Source: Stappia albiluteola
GTDB taxonomy: Bacteria; Pseudomonadota; Alphaproteobacteria; Rhizobiales; Stappiaceae
NCBI RefSeq assembly: GCF_014050225.1
Contig: NZ_JACFXV010000064.1
Coordinates: 212,692 to 276,691, forward strand
Direction of reading: 5' to 3'
DNA: 64,000 nt
Part shown: positions 43,041-51,605 of the stretch, one piece after another
Layout: every line of letters starts with the position of its first letter
How positions within the stretch are numbered: the first letter of the stretch is position 1
The notes under the pieces: model-generated
Database searches by the model: none
What the model was told of the DNA's origin: nothing
What the model saw: only the letters and a program-made list of their open reading frames with translations
Made by a program: the position numbers and the translations under genes

Positions 43041-44564
43041 CTATCCCTGCAGTTCGCGCGGCAGCAGCGCGTCGGGCATGTTCTGGTAGCTCACCGGGCG
43101 CAGGAAGCGGCGGATCGCCAGCGTTCCGACGGAGGTGGAGGAGACGCTGGTGCTGGCCGGATAGGGTCCGCCATGCATCATCGCGTCGCAGACTTCCACG
43201 CCGGTGGAGAAGCCGTTGGCGAGAAGCCGGCCTGCCTTGCGCTCCAGGATCGGCATCAGCTGCCGCGCGATCGGCTCGTCGGCCGCGTCCATCTGCAGGG
43301 TGCAGGTGAGCTGGCCATCGAGGCTCCGCGCCACGTCGATCATCTCCTTTTCGTCGCTCACCCGCACGAACAGGCCAAGAGGGCCGAAGACCTCCTCGCC
43401 AAGCGAGCGGTCGGCAAGCCAGGCTTCGCCGGTTGTCGTAAGCAGGTCCGGCGCATTGCGGCGATCGGCGCAGGAGGATTGCAGCAGCGAGCGCACGCCC
43501 GGCTGCGACACCAGATGCTCGCGGCCCTTCCGGTAAGCGGCGGCAATGCCGTCCGTCAGCATGGCCTGCGCCTCGACGCCGGAAAGGGCTGTCTGTGCCG
43601 CTTCCTCGAAACGGTCGGCATCGGAGCCGATTATGGCGATGGCGACGCCCGGATTGGTGCAGAACTGTCCGACGCCCATGGTCAGCGATGCGGCCCAGCC
43701 CCTGGCGATGTCGCCACCGCGCGCGCCGAGCGCCGACGGAAGCAGGAAGACGGGGTTGACCGAACCCAGTTCGCCGAAGAAGGGGATCGGCTCGGGGCGC
43801 TGCTGGGCGAGGTCGAAGAGCGCACGGCCTCCGCCGAGCGAGCCGGTGAACCCGACGGCGCGGATCAGCGGGTGGGTGACGAGCGCCTCGCCGGCCTCAC
43901 GGGTATTGCTCTGCAGGAGCGAGAAGACGCCCGGATGCTGGCCGGTCGCTTCGATCGCGGCGGCAATCGCCTCCGCGACGATCTCGGCCGTGCCGGGATG
44001 GGCCGGATGCCCCTTCACGACGACCGGGCAGCCGGCGGCAAGGGCCGAGGCTGTGTCGCCGCCGGCGGTGGAGAAGGCGAGCGGAAAATTCGAGGCGCCG
44101 AAGACGCCGACCGGACCGATCGGCCGCTGCACCAGCTTGATGTCGGGGCGCGGCAAGGGTTGGCGGTCGGGCAGTGCCGGCGTATGGCGACGGTCCAGAT
44201 AGCCGCCTTCCAGGATATGGCTGGCGAAAAGGCGCAGCTGCCCGGTGGTGCGGCCGCGTTCGCCGTCGAGGCGGGCGGCGGGCAGGCCGGTCTCCCGGCA
44301 GCCGATCTCGGTAATCGCAGCGCCGCGCGCCTCGATCTCGTCGGCAATGCGGTTCAGGAATTCGGCGCGGGCCTCGGCGCTGCTGTAGCCATAACTCCAG
44401 AATGCGTCTTCGGCTGCCTTGGCCGCGGCATCAACCTCCGCCTTGCCGGCAAGATGAAATGTCCCCGCCGATCCAGAAACCGGTTGCGAGTTAAAGGTTT
44501 CGGCGCTTGCGACCCATTTTCCGCCGATCAGATGGCGTCCTTCCGGCTTTTCGCTGCCAGCCAT
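43041..44564 (-). CDS. 2,5-dioxovalerate (ketoglutarate semialdehyde) dehydrogenase, NADP type
   Basis: 507-aa aldehyde dehydrogenase of the KGSADH subfamily. VGVFGASNFPLAFSTAGGDT, FTGSLGGGRALFD, the general base Glu in FFGELGSVNPVF, and the catalytic Cys in MGVGQFCTNPG are diagnostic of ketoglutarate semialdehyde dehydrogenases rather than betaine or succinate types. It would turn 2,5-dioxopentanoate into 2-oxoglutarate, the last step of several sugar-acid pathways. It is first in a two-gene operon with the enolase-superfamily enzyme. A middle enzyme (dihydrodipicolinate-synthase-like dehydratase) is missing here. Confidence 0.9.
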   Translation of the reverse strand: MAGSEKPEGRHLIGGKWVASAETFNSQPVSGSAGTFHLAGKAEVDAAAKAAEDAFWSYGYSSAEARAEFLNRIADEIEARGAAITEIGCRETGLPAARLDGERGRTTGQLRLFASHILEGGYLDRRHTPALPDRQPLPRPDIKLVQRPIGPVGVFGASNFPLAFSTAGGDTASALAAGCPVVVKGHPAHPGTAEIVAEAIAAAIEATGQHPGVFSLLQSNTREAGEALVTHPLIRAVGFTGSLGGGRALFDLAQQRPEPIPFFGELGSVNPVFLLPSALGARGGDIARGWAASLTMGVGQFCTNPGVAIAIIGSDADRFEEAAQTALSGVEAQAMLTDGIAAAYRKGREHLVSQPGVRSLLQSSCADRRNAPDLLTTTGEAWLADRSLGEEVFGPLGLFVRVSDEKEMIDVARSLDGQLTCTLQMDAADEPIARQLMPILERKAGRLLANGFSTGVEVCDAMMHGGPYPASTSVSSTSVGTLAIRRFLRPVSYQNMPDALLPRELQG

Positions 44565-44783
44565 GCCCGTCCCCTTTTCTCATACAAATGGTTTGACCGG
44601 CCCTTTTCATCGTCGCCGCAGCAGGCGCTGTCAACCACCAGGGCCATCTTCAACTGCCGTTCGGGTAGCTAGCGCGGGGATATGCCTTGCACACCCCCAT
44701 AGGGATACTTGCGGTAAGCCGTCATCCCGGCTTTCATCGCCCGCAGCGGACCCGTGATGTCGGATGGAACGAAGGATAACCTC

Positions 44784-45836
44784 ATGACCAAGACCAATCC
44801 CGGCAATTTCTTCGAGGATTTCGCCGTCGGGCAGGTGATCCGCCATGCGACGCCGCGCACCGTGACCGTTGGAGATACCGCCCTGTACAGCGCGCTTTAC
44901 GGGTCGCGCTTCGCCGTTCAGTCGTCGGACGCCTTCGCCCAATCGATCGACTATCCGCGCGCGCCCGTCGACGATCTCCTCGTCTTCCATGTCGTCTTCG
45001 GCAAGACGGTGCCGGATATCTCGCTGAATGCCGTTGCCAATCTCGGTTATGCCGGCGGCCGCTTCCTCGCCCCGGTCTATCCGGGCGACACGCTCTCCGC
45101 CGTTTCCGAAGTGATCGGGCTGAAGGAAAACTCCAACCGCAAGACGGGCGTCGTCTATGTGCGGTCCACCGGCTACAAGTCCGACGGCACGGAAGTGCTC
45201 GACTATGTGCGCTGGGTGATGGTCAACAAGCGAAACGAGGCTTCGCCCGCGCCGGATCCCGTCGTTCCCGTCCTGCCCGATGCCATCGATCCGGATGCGC
45301 TGGGCGACGCCTGTCCGCTGATCGACAACGGTTCCTGGGATGCGGACCTTTCAGGATCGCGCCATCGCTTCGCCGACTATGCGATCGGCGAATGCATCGA
45401 CCATGTGGATGGCATGACCGTGGAAGAGGCCGAACACCAGCTCGCCACCCGCCTCTACCAGAATACCGCCAAGGTGCATTTCAACCAGTTCACCGAAGGG
45501 CAGGGCCGCTTCGGCCGTCGCCTCATCTATGGCGGCCATGTGATTTCGCTCGCCCGCGCTCTCTCCTTCAACGGGCTCGGCAACGCCTTTCATGTTGCCG
45601 CCATCAATGGCGGACGCCACGTCGCACCGCTCTTTGCCGGAGATACGGTTTTTGCCTGGAGCCAGGTGCTGGAGGCGGCGGAAATCGAGGGCCGCTACGA
45701 TGTCGGTGCGCTGCGGCTGCGCACGATCGCGACGAAGAACCGGCCTTGCAGTGATTTCCCGTTGATCGACGGCGAGGGCCGTTATCTGCCGGAGGTGATC
45801 CTCGATTTCGACTACTGGGCGCTGGTCGTGAAATAG
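44784..45836 (+). CDS. MaoC family dehydratase, mesaconyl-CoA hydratase-like
   Basis: 350-aa protein of two MaoC/hot-dog halves. The N-terminal stretch TNPGNFFEDFAVGQVIRHAT, LYSALYGSRFAVQSSD, FHVVFGKTVPDISLNAVANLGYA and VSEVIGLKENSNRKTG match the 2-methylfumaryl-CoA (mesaconyl-CoA) hydratase group, which interconverts mesaconyl-CoA and beta-methylmalyl-CoA in the ethylmalonyl-CoA pathway. No other ethylmalonyl-pathway gene is visible, so the pathway role is inferred. The ATG after AAGGATAACCTC is chosen; a frame with 10 more codons is less likely. Confidence 0.83.
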   Translation: MTKTNPGNFFEDFAVGQVIRHATPRTVTVGDTALYSALYGSRFAVQSSDAFAQSIDYPRAPVDDLLVFHVVFGKTVPDISLNAVANLGYAGGRFLAPVYPGDTLSAVSEVIGLKENSNRKTGVVYVRSTGYKSDGTEVLDYVRWVMVNKRNEASPAPDPVVPVLPDAIDPDALGDACPLIDNGSWDADLSGSRHRFADYAIGECIDHVDGMTVEEAEHQLATRLYQNTAKVHFNQFTEGQGRFGRRLIYGGHVISLARALSFNGLGNAFHVAAINGGRHVAPLFAGDTVFAWSQVLEAAEIEGRYDVGALRLRTIATKNRPCSDFPLIDGEGRYLPEVILDFDYWALVVK

Positions 45837-45870
45837 GGGCTGCCCCTTTGTCGAGGTCGTCGATTCGTCA

Positions 45871-45951
45871 TGCGCGGGCCCGACCCGCGCATCCATGCAG
45901 TCTTGCCAGTTGTCGCGCGTCAGGAATGGATCGCCGGGTCAGGCCCGGCGA
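45871..45951. repeat. Double-hairpin intergenic repeat
   Basis: Two 8-bp-arm hairpins with 5-nt loops: TGCGCGGG-CCCGA-CCCGCGCA (45871-45891) and TCGCCGGG-TCAGG-CCCGGCGA (45931-45951), 39 bp apart. The form (GCGGGCCCGACCCGC, GGGTCAGGCCCGG) is that of rhizobial dispersed repeats, but a second copy was not found in this window. It lies between the MaoC gene and the 3' end of xerD. Confidence 0.65.
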
Positions 45952-46003
45952 AGACGGGTGGAGAGTCCGTGCGCCTCCCCACGGCGCTCATCAACCCGCG
46001 TCC

Positions 46004-46927
46004 TCACCCCTCCGCCAGCGGATGGTGGCCTTCGACGAGCGCACGCAGGCGTTCGTCGAGCACATGGGTGTAGATCTGGGTGGTCGAAATGTCGGCATGA
46101 CCCAGAAGCTGCTGTACGACGCGCAGGTCGGCCCCGTTCTGCAAGAGATGCGACGCGAAGGCGTGGCGCAGGACATGCGGGCTGACACCGCGCGGGTCGA
46201 GCCCCACGCCTACGGCCAGTTCCTTCAGATCTCTCGCGAAGGCTTGCCGGGTGAAGTGGCCGCTCTCGCCATGCGAGGGAAAGAGCCACGGGCTTGCCGC
46301 ATATGCGCCTTCCGCCCTGCGAAGCGCCACATAGTTCCGCATCGCCTCTCCTGCGCGGGCGGACAGCGGCACGGCGCGCTCCTTGTTGCCCTTGCCGCGC
46401 ACCGTGATCAGCCGCTCGGCCCTGAGTGCGGCGGCAACCGGCAGGCTCACCAGCTCCGACACGCGCAGCCCGGTCGCGTAAAGCACTTCCAGCAATGTGT
46501 GGAGACGGTTGGCCCGAAGCCGTTGCGCCGCGGTTTCATGATCCAGCCCGGCATTGAACCGGGCTGCCTCAAGGAGGCGGTCCACCTCTTCCACACTGAG
46601 TACGCCCGGCAGCTTCGCGCGCTTTTTTGGCCGCTTCACCGTTCTGGTCGGATCGTCGGCGCGCAGGCCTTCGGAATAGAGGAACTTGTAGAACTGGCGC
46701 AGCGCCGACAGGCGCCGGGCCTGAGAGCTTGGCGCGAAGCCGCGCCGGGCCAGGTCCTGCATATAGGCGGCAATATCCTCGCCACTGGCCCTAAGGGCAT
46801 CGACGGCAAGGAACTCGCTGAAATCGTCGAGATCGCGCTGGTAGCTTTCCAGCGTGTTGAGGGCAGCGCCCCGCTCCGCCGCGAGCATTTCCAGAAAGCT
46901 ATCGAAATGCACCGCGTCACGCGCCAC
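46004..46927 (-). CDS. xerD: Site-specific tyrosine recombinase XerD
   Basis: Recombinase that, with XerC, resolves chromosome dimers at dif near the terminus. The 307-aa product has the SAM-like N-terminal domain ([26 protein letters not shown]) and the catalytic domain with Arg in [13 protein letters not shown]-x-L-R-H in [14 protein letters not shown], and the GH...Y end [15 protein letters not shown]. The GTG at 46927 has GGAG 9 nt upstream; another GTG at 46912 is possible. It is preceded by a 47-codon membrane-protein gene. Confidence 0.93.
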   Translation of the reverse strand: MARDAVHFDSFLEMLAAERGAALNTLESYQRDLDDFSEFLAVDALRASGEDIAAYMQDLARRGFAPSSQARRLSALRQFYKFLYSEGLRADDPTRTVKRPKKRAKLPGVLSVEEVDRLLEAARFNAGLDHETAAQRLRANRLHTLLEVLYATGLRVSELVSLPVAAALRAERLITVRGKGNKERAVPLSARAGEAMRNYVALRRAEGAYAASPWLFPSHGESGHFTRQAFARDLKELAVGVGLDPRGVSPHVLRHAFASHLLQNGADLRVVQQLLGHADISTTQIYTHVLDERLRALVEGHHPLAEG

Positions 46928-46967
46928 GCGCCTGGTCTCCGAGGGTGTGATTCTTGGAGGCCCGAGT

Positions 46968-47111
46968 TTAGCGCCCGAAGCCTTCCTTTTGCACCCGGAT
47001 CGTGATGTCGCGCGGAGTCGGTTCGTAGAAGGTGCCGAGCGCGTAGACGGCCGCGTAGCCAAGGCCGGCCACAATGGTGAGCGTCGTGATCAGGCGGAAC
47101 AGTGTCGGCAT
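46968..47111 (-). CDS. Small membrane protein upstream of xerD
   Basis: 47-aa protein, too short for many gene finders: one N-terminal membrane helix ([23 protein letters not shown]) and a periplasmic tail with [11 protein letters not shown]. Similar tiny proteins with EPxxRxITIR-type tails lie between xerD and aroK in rhizobia as I recall them; the role is unknown. It ends 40 bp before xerD and starts 171 bp from aroK on the opposite strand, so it heads the xerD transcript. Confidence 0.7.
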   Translation of the reverse strand: MPTLFRLITTLTIVAGLGYAAVYALGTFYEPTPRDITIRVQKEGFGR

Positions 47112-47282
47112 CGTCCGGGTAAGGCTCTCGGGCGGGTATGGCTCGGCTCTTCTTGTGGGCGATCCGGCCGCGCCTTGCAAGGCTGGGATACAGGAAAATG
47201 GCGGTCTTCCGGGGCGGCGGCTTGACAGGTTCGGCGCGAAGCTATCAAACGCCATGGGTGGAGACGAAGCGGAGACCAGGCC

Positions 47283-47900
47283 TTGACGGCGGCAATTGCC
47301 CTTCCTGATGCGTCGAGCGAGCGGATACGCCGCCTCAGGACCGCGATCGGCGGGCAATCGATCGTGCTTGTCGGCATCATGGGCTGCGGGAAGTCGAGCG
47401 TCGGTCGCAGGCTTGCCGCGACCTTGGCCCTGTCCTTCGTCGATGCGGATACCGAGATCGAGACCGCCGCCAACATGACGATCCCGGAGATTTTCGCGAT
47501 CCACGGCGAGCCCTATTTCCGCGCCGGCGAGCAACGTGTCATCGCCCGCCTGCTGAAGGAGGGCCCGCAAGTGCTGGCGACCGGGGGCGGTGCCTATATG
47601 AATGCCGATACGCGCGAGGAAATCCGCGCCGGCGGCATTGCCATCTGGCTGAAGGCAGAGTTCGACGTGGTGATGGCGCGGGTGCGCAAGCGCTCCAACC
47701 GTCCGTTGCTGCAGCAGAGCAATCCGGAAGAGGTGATGCGGCGCCTGATCGCCGAACGCTACCCCGTCTATGCGATGGCGGACATCACCGTCCAGTCGCG
47801 CGACGTGCCGCATGAACTGGTTGTGCTGGAAATCATCGAGGCGCTGGAGACCCATCTCGGTCTGGAAAGCCTCAAGGAAGAAGTGGATCTGAGCAAATGA
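47283..47900 (+). CDS. aroK: Shikimate kinase
   Basis: 205-aa kinase that makes shikimate 3-phosphate for aromatic amino-acid synthesis. P-loop GIMGCGKSS with Lys37, substrate-binding SFVDADTEIE and GEPYFRAGEQRVI, and the GGGAYMN glycine loop are intact. An N-terminal extension of about 25 residues precedes the fold. The start is TTG with GGAG about 8 nt upstream. The stop overlaps aroB by 4 bp (ATGA), so the pair is translationally coupled. Confidence 0.95.
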   Translation: MTAAIALPDASSERIRRLRTAIGGQSIVLVGIMGCGKSSVGRRLAATLALSFVDADTEIETAANMTIPEIFAIHGEPYFRAGEQRVIARLLKEGPQVLATGGGAYMNADTREEIRAGGIAIWLKAEFDVVMARVRKRSNRPLLQQSNPEEVMRRLIAERYPVYAMADITVQSRDVPHELVVLEIIEALETHLGLESLKEEVDLSK

Positions 47901-49048
47901 CGGCCCCGGCCGAAGCCTCCACCGCGCGCGAAGGCGCGCAGACCGTGCGGGTCGAACTCGGCGAGCGCAGCTACGACATCCTGGTCGGCCGCGGCCTGAT
48001 CGCCTCGGCCGGCGACGAGATCGCGCGTCTGCTCTCCGGCGGGCGTGTCGCCGTGATCACCGACGACAATGTCGCCAAGGCCCAGTTACCGGCGCTCAAG
48101 GCATCGCTTGACGCCGCAGGGATCGGCCACGTCACCTTCGCGGTGAAGCCGGGCGAGCCCTCGAAGCGGTTCTCGACATTCGAGCAGCTTTGCGATCAGG
48201 TGCTGGAGGCCCGCCTTGAGCGTGGTGATGCGATCGTCGCGCTGGGCGGCGGAGTCGTCGGCGATCTGGCCGGGTTCGTGGCGGCAAGCGTGAGGCGCGG
48301 CATGCGCTTCATCCAGATGCCGACCAGCTTGCTTGCGCAGGTCGACAGTTCGGTCGGCGGCAAGACCGGTATCAATTCGCGCCATGGCAAGAACCTGATC
48401 GGCGCCTTCTACCAGCCGGGCCTGGTGATCGCTGATACCGCCGCGCTCGATACGCTGAGCCCGCGCGAATTCCGCGCCGGTTATGCGGAGGTGGCCAAAT
48501 ACGGCCTCATCGACGACGCTGACTTCTTCGCCTGGCTGGAGGCCAACCACCGGGAAATCTTCGCCGGTGGGGCCGCCCGCGACGAGGCGGTTGCCGCTTC
48601 CTGCCGCGCCAAGGCCCGCGTAGTCGCCGACGACGAATTCGAGGCCGGCAATCGTGCCCTGCTCAACCTAGGCCATACCTTCGGTCACGCGCTTGAATCA
48701 GCCGTCGATTACGACGGCGCCAGGCTCGTGCATGGCGAGGGCGTGGCGATCGGCATGCGGCTTGCCCATGCCTTTTCGGCAAGGCTCGGCCTTTGTCCGC
48801 AAGAAGATGTAGCCCGCGTCGAGGCGCATCTAAAAACTGTGGGCCTGCCTACCCATATGAAGGACATTCCCGGCCAGTTGCCGCCAGCGGCGACGCTGCT
48901 CGACATCATTGCGCAGGACAAGAAGGTGACACGCGGCGCGTTGACCTTCATCCTGACGCGCGGGATTGGTCGCTCCTTCGTGGAAAAGGGCGTCGACCCT
49001 CAGGAAGTGCTGAGCTTCCTGACTGAGGAGCTAGTGGAGCAAATTTGA
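47897..49048 (+). CDS. aroB: 3-dehydroquinate synthase
   Basis: 383-aa NAD- and metal-dependent enzyme of the shikimate pathway, converting DAHP to 3-dehydroquinate. Family marks are GGGVVGDLAGFVAASVRRG, PTSLLAQVDSSVGGKTGIN, the metal site in NLGHTFGHALE, and HGEGVAIGM. Length and layout are normal. The stop codon lies inside a 15-bp-arm inverted repeat (49042-49094). Confidence 0.96.
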   Translation: MTAPAEASTAREGAQTVRVELGERSYDILVGRGLIASAGDEIARLLSGGRVAVITDDNVAKAQLPALKASLDAAGIGHVTFAVKPGEPSKRFSTFEQLCDQVLEARLERGDAIVALGGGVVGDLAGFVAASVRRGMRFIQMPTSLLAQVDSSVGGKTGINSRHGKNLIGAFYQPGLVIADTAALDTLSPREFRAGYAEVAKYGLIDDADFFAWLEANHREIFAGGAARDEAVAASCRAKARVVADDEFEAGNRALLNLGHTFGHALESAVDYDGARLVHGEGVAIGMRLAHAFSARLGLCPQEDVARVEAHLKTVGLPTHMKDIPGQLPPAATLLDIIAQDKKVTRGALTFILTRGIGRSFVEKGVDPQEVLSFLTEELVEQI

Positions 49049-49094
49049 CATTTGAGTCCCGGTTGCAGCGAGGCTCTCGCTCAAATGTCAAATT
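49042..49094. repeat. Inverted repeat overlapping the aroB stop codon
   Basis: AATTTGACATTTGAG (49042-49056) and CTCAAATGTCAAATT (49080-49094) are perfect 15-bp arms around a GC-rich 23-nt loop. No T-run follows, so it is not a typical terminator. It may stop transcription in the antisense direction, protect the aroKB mRNA end, or be a mobile-repeat relic. It ends 42 bp before the CorC gene. Confidence 0.7.
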
Positions 49095-49136
49095 CAAAAG
49101 GACCACTAGCGGGCTGATCGATAGACAAGGATTGCC

Positions 49137-50468
49137 ATGAGCGACACCCAACTCTGGATCTCGGTTGCGGCGATTTTCGTGCTACTGGTGCTGTCCGCCT
49201 TCTTCTCGGGCTCTGAGACGGCGCTGACGGCGGCGTCGCGCGCGCGCATGCTCCAGCTGGAGAAGTCCGGCAACCGTCGCGCGCGGGTCGTCTCGACGCT
49301 GATCGCCGCGCGCGAAAGGCTGATCGGCGCCCTACTGCTCGGCAACAACCTCGTCAACATCCTGGCCTCGGCGCTCGCTACCAACGTGCTGTTGAACGTC
49401 TTCGGCGACGCCGGCGTGGTCTATGCGACGCTCGTCATGACCATGCTTGTCCTGATCTTTTCCGAAGTGCTGCCGAAGACCTGGGCGATCTCGCGGCCCG
49501 ACCGTTTCGCTTTGGCCGTCTCGCCGATCGTCCGTATCGTCGTCGGCGTCTTCGGGCCGGTGGTGGTCGCGGTCGAGGCGATCGTGCGCTTCATCCTGCG
49601 CCTGTTCGGTGTTGACGTGACCGACGGGCAGGCGGTCCTTTCGGCGCATGAGGAACTGCGGGGGACCGTCGATCTGCAGCATATGGAAGGCGGCCTCTTC
49701 AAGGACGAGCGCGACCGTATCGGCGGGCTGCTCGACCTGAAGGAGCTCGAAGTTTCCGACGTGATGGTCCATCGCACCAAGATGATGGCGCTCAATGCCG
49801 ACGATACGGCCGAAAAGATCGTCGAGGAGGCGCTGAAGAGCCCCTTCACGCGCCTGCCGCTGTGGCGGGGCCAGAGCGACAATTTCATCGGCGTGCTGCA
49901 CGCCAAGGACCTGTTGCGGGCGCTTGCCAAGGCCGACGGCAAGGCCGATGCGCTGGAGATCGAGGAGATCATGACGCCGCCCTGGTTCGTCCCGGATACG
50001 ACCAGCCTGCAGGATCAGCTCAACGCCTTCCTGAAGCGCAAGGCCCATTTCGCCCTCGTCATCGACGAATATGGCGAGGTGATGGGACTGGTGACGCTGG
50101 AAGACATTCTGGAAGAGATCGTCGGCGAGATCGCCGACGAGCATGACGTCGAGGTTCCAGGCCTCAGGCCGCAGCCGGACGGTTCGGTCATCGTCGACGG
50201 ATCGGTGACGATCCGCGACCTGAACCGGGCGACGGACTGGAGCCTGCCGGATGAGGAAGCGACCACGATCGCGGGACTCGTCATCCACGAAGCGCGGATG
50301 ATTCCCGAAGAACGCCAGGTGTTTACCTTCTACGGCTTCCGCTTCACCGTCTTGCGGCGCGAAAAGAACCGCATTACGCGGCTGCGCATCATGCCGCTTT
50401 CGGAAACCGGCAAGGTGTTCAGCATTCGCCAGGCGACCCCGCCGATGCCCAAGGCCGCGACGATCTGA
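49137..50468 (+). CDS. HlyC/CorC family (CNNM/DUF21-CBS) transporter
   Basis: 443-aa membrane protein: an N-terminal CNNM/DUF21 domain with three to four helices (ISVAAIFVLLVLSAFFSGSETALTAAS first), a CBS pair (about residues 205-330, with PLWRGQSDNFIGVLHAKDLLRA and FALVIDEYGEVMGLVTLEDILEEIVGEI), and a C-terminal CorC_HlyC domain. The family takes part in magnesium or cobalt efflux; the older haemolysin label is not supported. Neighbouring aroKB is unrelated in function. Confidence 0.92.
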   Translation: MSDTQLWISVAAIFVLLVLSAFFSGSETALTAASRARMLQLEKSGNRRARVVSTLIAARERLIGALLLGNNLVNILASALATNVLLNVFGDAGVVYATLVMTMLVLIFSEVLPKTWAISRPDRFALAVSPIVRIVVGVFGPVVVAVEAIVRFILRLFGVDVTDGQAVLSAHEELRGTVDLQHMEGGLFKDERDRIGGLLDLKELEVSDVMVHRTKMMALNADDTAEKIVEEALKSPFTRLPLWRGQSDNFIGVLHAKDLLRALAKADGKADALEIEEIMTPPWFVPDTTSLQDQLNAFLKRKAHFALVIDEYGEVMGLVTLEDILEEIVGEIADEHDVEVPGLRPQPDGSVIVDGSVTIRDLNRATDWSLPDEEATTIAGLVIHEARMIPEERQVFTFYGFRFTVLRREKNRITRLRIMPLSETGKVFSIRQATPPMPKAATI

Positions 50469-50474
50469 GGCGGC

Positions 50475-50780
50475 CTAATCTTTCGGAGGCGAAACGCTCG
50501 CCTGGCGCGGATCGGCTTCTCCCGGTGCACGGGCCTCGACCGCCAGCGCATGGACGCCGCCCTTCAACTCGTCATCGAGGCAGGCGTTGATCGCCCGGTG
50601 CCGGTCGAGGCGGCTCTTGCCAGCGAAGGCCTCGGCGACGATGCGCACGCGAAAGTGAGTTTCCCCACCCTCGCGCCAGCCGCCATGGCCGCGATGGCGT
50701 TCGGACTCGTCGATGACCTCAAGTGTCTCGGGTGAGAAGGTCCGGGTCAGCTTTTCAGTGATTATTTGGCGCATTGTCAT
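50475..50780 (-). CDS. BolA family protein
   Basis: 101-aa BolA-fold protein with the conserved class II KH-like core: a helix IITEKLTRTFSPETLEVIDES, HFRVRIVAEAFAGKSRLDRHRAINACL and the invariant His in GGVHALAVEA. BolA proteins bind monothiol glutaredoxins and [2Fe-2S] clusters and can affect iron regulation. The start is MTMRQIITEK; a longer frame adds 40 non-family residues. It is convergent on the CorC gene by 6 bp and divergent from the J-domain gene. Confidence 0.9.
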   Translation of the reverse strand: MTMRQIITEKLTRTFSPETLEVIDESERHRGHGGWREGGETHFRVRIVAEAFAGKSRLDRHRAINACLDDELKGGVHALAVEARAPGEADPRQASVSPPKD

Positions 50781-50943
50781 GTCGCTTTTTGTCCACTTCC
50801 GTCTCATTCCGTCAAGAGGCGCCGGTCCGCGGAGGGCAGGCGGGCTTGCCGAAGCAGGATGCGAAGGCTTATCAATCCGACCGGATGGACGTGCTGGCAT
50901 CGCCCGCCTTGTTCCTACCTTTCAGGGTCTCCATAATCGGCAC

Positions 50944-51543
50944 ATGAAGCTCGACTCGAAAATATTCGACCGCATCCGCGTGAAGCCGGATCAGGATCGG
51001 CTGAATGCCGATCTGCATCCGCAGTGCGAGTTCGGCGACTGCGACAAGCCGGGTACGCATCGCGCGCCGAAGGGCCGCGACCGCGAGGGCGAGTATTTTC
51101 ACTTCTGCCTCGACCATGTGCGCGAATACAACAAGTCGTACAATTATTTCATCGGCATGGACGATGATCGCGTGCGTGCCTGGCAGAAGGATTCCCTGAC
51201 CGGCCATCGCCCGACCTGGAAGATGGGCGTCAACGCCAAGGCGGAAGGCGTCAACGCGCAGAACGCTTCCGCAAATGGCGGCTTCAGTCGTGCCCATGCC
51301 TATGGAACCTGGCGCCGGCAGTCCGCTGAACCGCGCCAGCCCAAGCTGAAGGCGCTGGAGGCACGCGCCTTCGAAACCCTCGGCCTTGCCGAAAACACGC
51401 GTGGCCCTGCGATCAAGTCGCGCTATAAGGAACTGGTGAAGCGGCACCACCCGGACGCCAATGGCGGCGACCGGTCGTCGGAAGAGCGGCTTCGCCAGAT
51501 CATTCAGGCCTACACCCTCTTGAAGAAGGCCGGCTTTTGTTAG
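50944..51543 (+). CDS. J-domain protein with putative N-terminal zinc site
   Basis: 199-aa protein. The C-terminal quarter is a J domain (FETLGLAENTRGPAIKSRYKELVKRHHPDANGG) with H169-P-D171, so it should stimulate a DnaK. The N-terminal part is not DnaJ-like: C28-x4-C33, H39, C55-x2-H58 form a possible zinc site in a stretch (QCEFGDCDKPGTHRAP, YFHFCLDHVREYNKSYNYF) that I recall only from alphaproteobacterial J proteins. It precedes cobS by 217 bp. The ATG after ATAATCGGCAC has no strong Shine-Dalgarno. The stop codon lies inside a repeat. Confidence 0.87.
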   Translation: MKLDSKIFDRIRVKPDQDRLNADLHPQCEFGDCDKPGTHRAPKGRDREGEYFHFCLDHVREYNKSYNYFIGMDDDRVRAWQKDSLTGHRPTWKMGVNAKAEGVNAQNASANGGFSRAHAYGTWRRQSAEPRQPKLKALEARAFETLGLAENTRGPAIKSRYKELVKRHHPDANGGDRSSEERLRQIIQAYTLLKKAGFC

Positions 51544-51592
51544 AGCGGGATGGCGAAAAGTGTGAGCGGTTTTCGCCTAAAATCCCGCTCTA
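51541..51592. repeat. Bipartite palindromic intergenic repeat (module C)
   Basis: Outer arms TAGAGCGGGAT / ATCCCGCTCTA (51541-51551, 51582-51592) and inner arms GGCGAAAA / TTTTCGCC (51552-51559, 51570-51577) are perfect. The first three bases are the J-domain gene stop codon. The form is that of rhizobial dispersed palindromes. It could end transcription only weakly, as no T-run follows directly. Confidence 0.75.
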
Positions 51593-51605
51593 AATTATTA
51601 GTATC

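Noticed and set aside
44669..44860. 63-codon minus-strand frame upstream of the MaoC gene
   Set aside because: It overlaps the MaoC start in antisense, has no ribosome site and no recognisable family.
46004..47111. dif site or integrated element next to xerD
   Set aside because: XerD here is the housekeeping recombinase with normal neighbours; no att-like direct repeats, integrase cargo or dif-like 28-mer was recognised.
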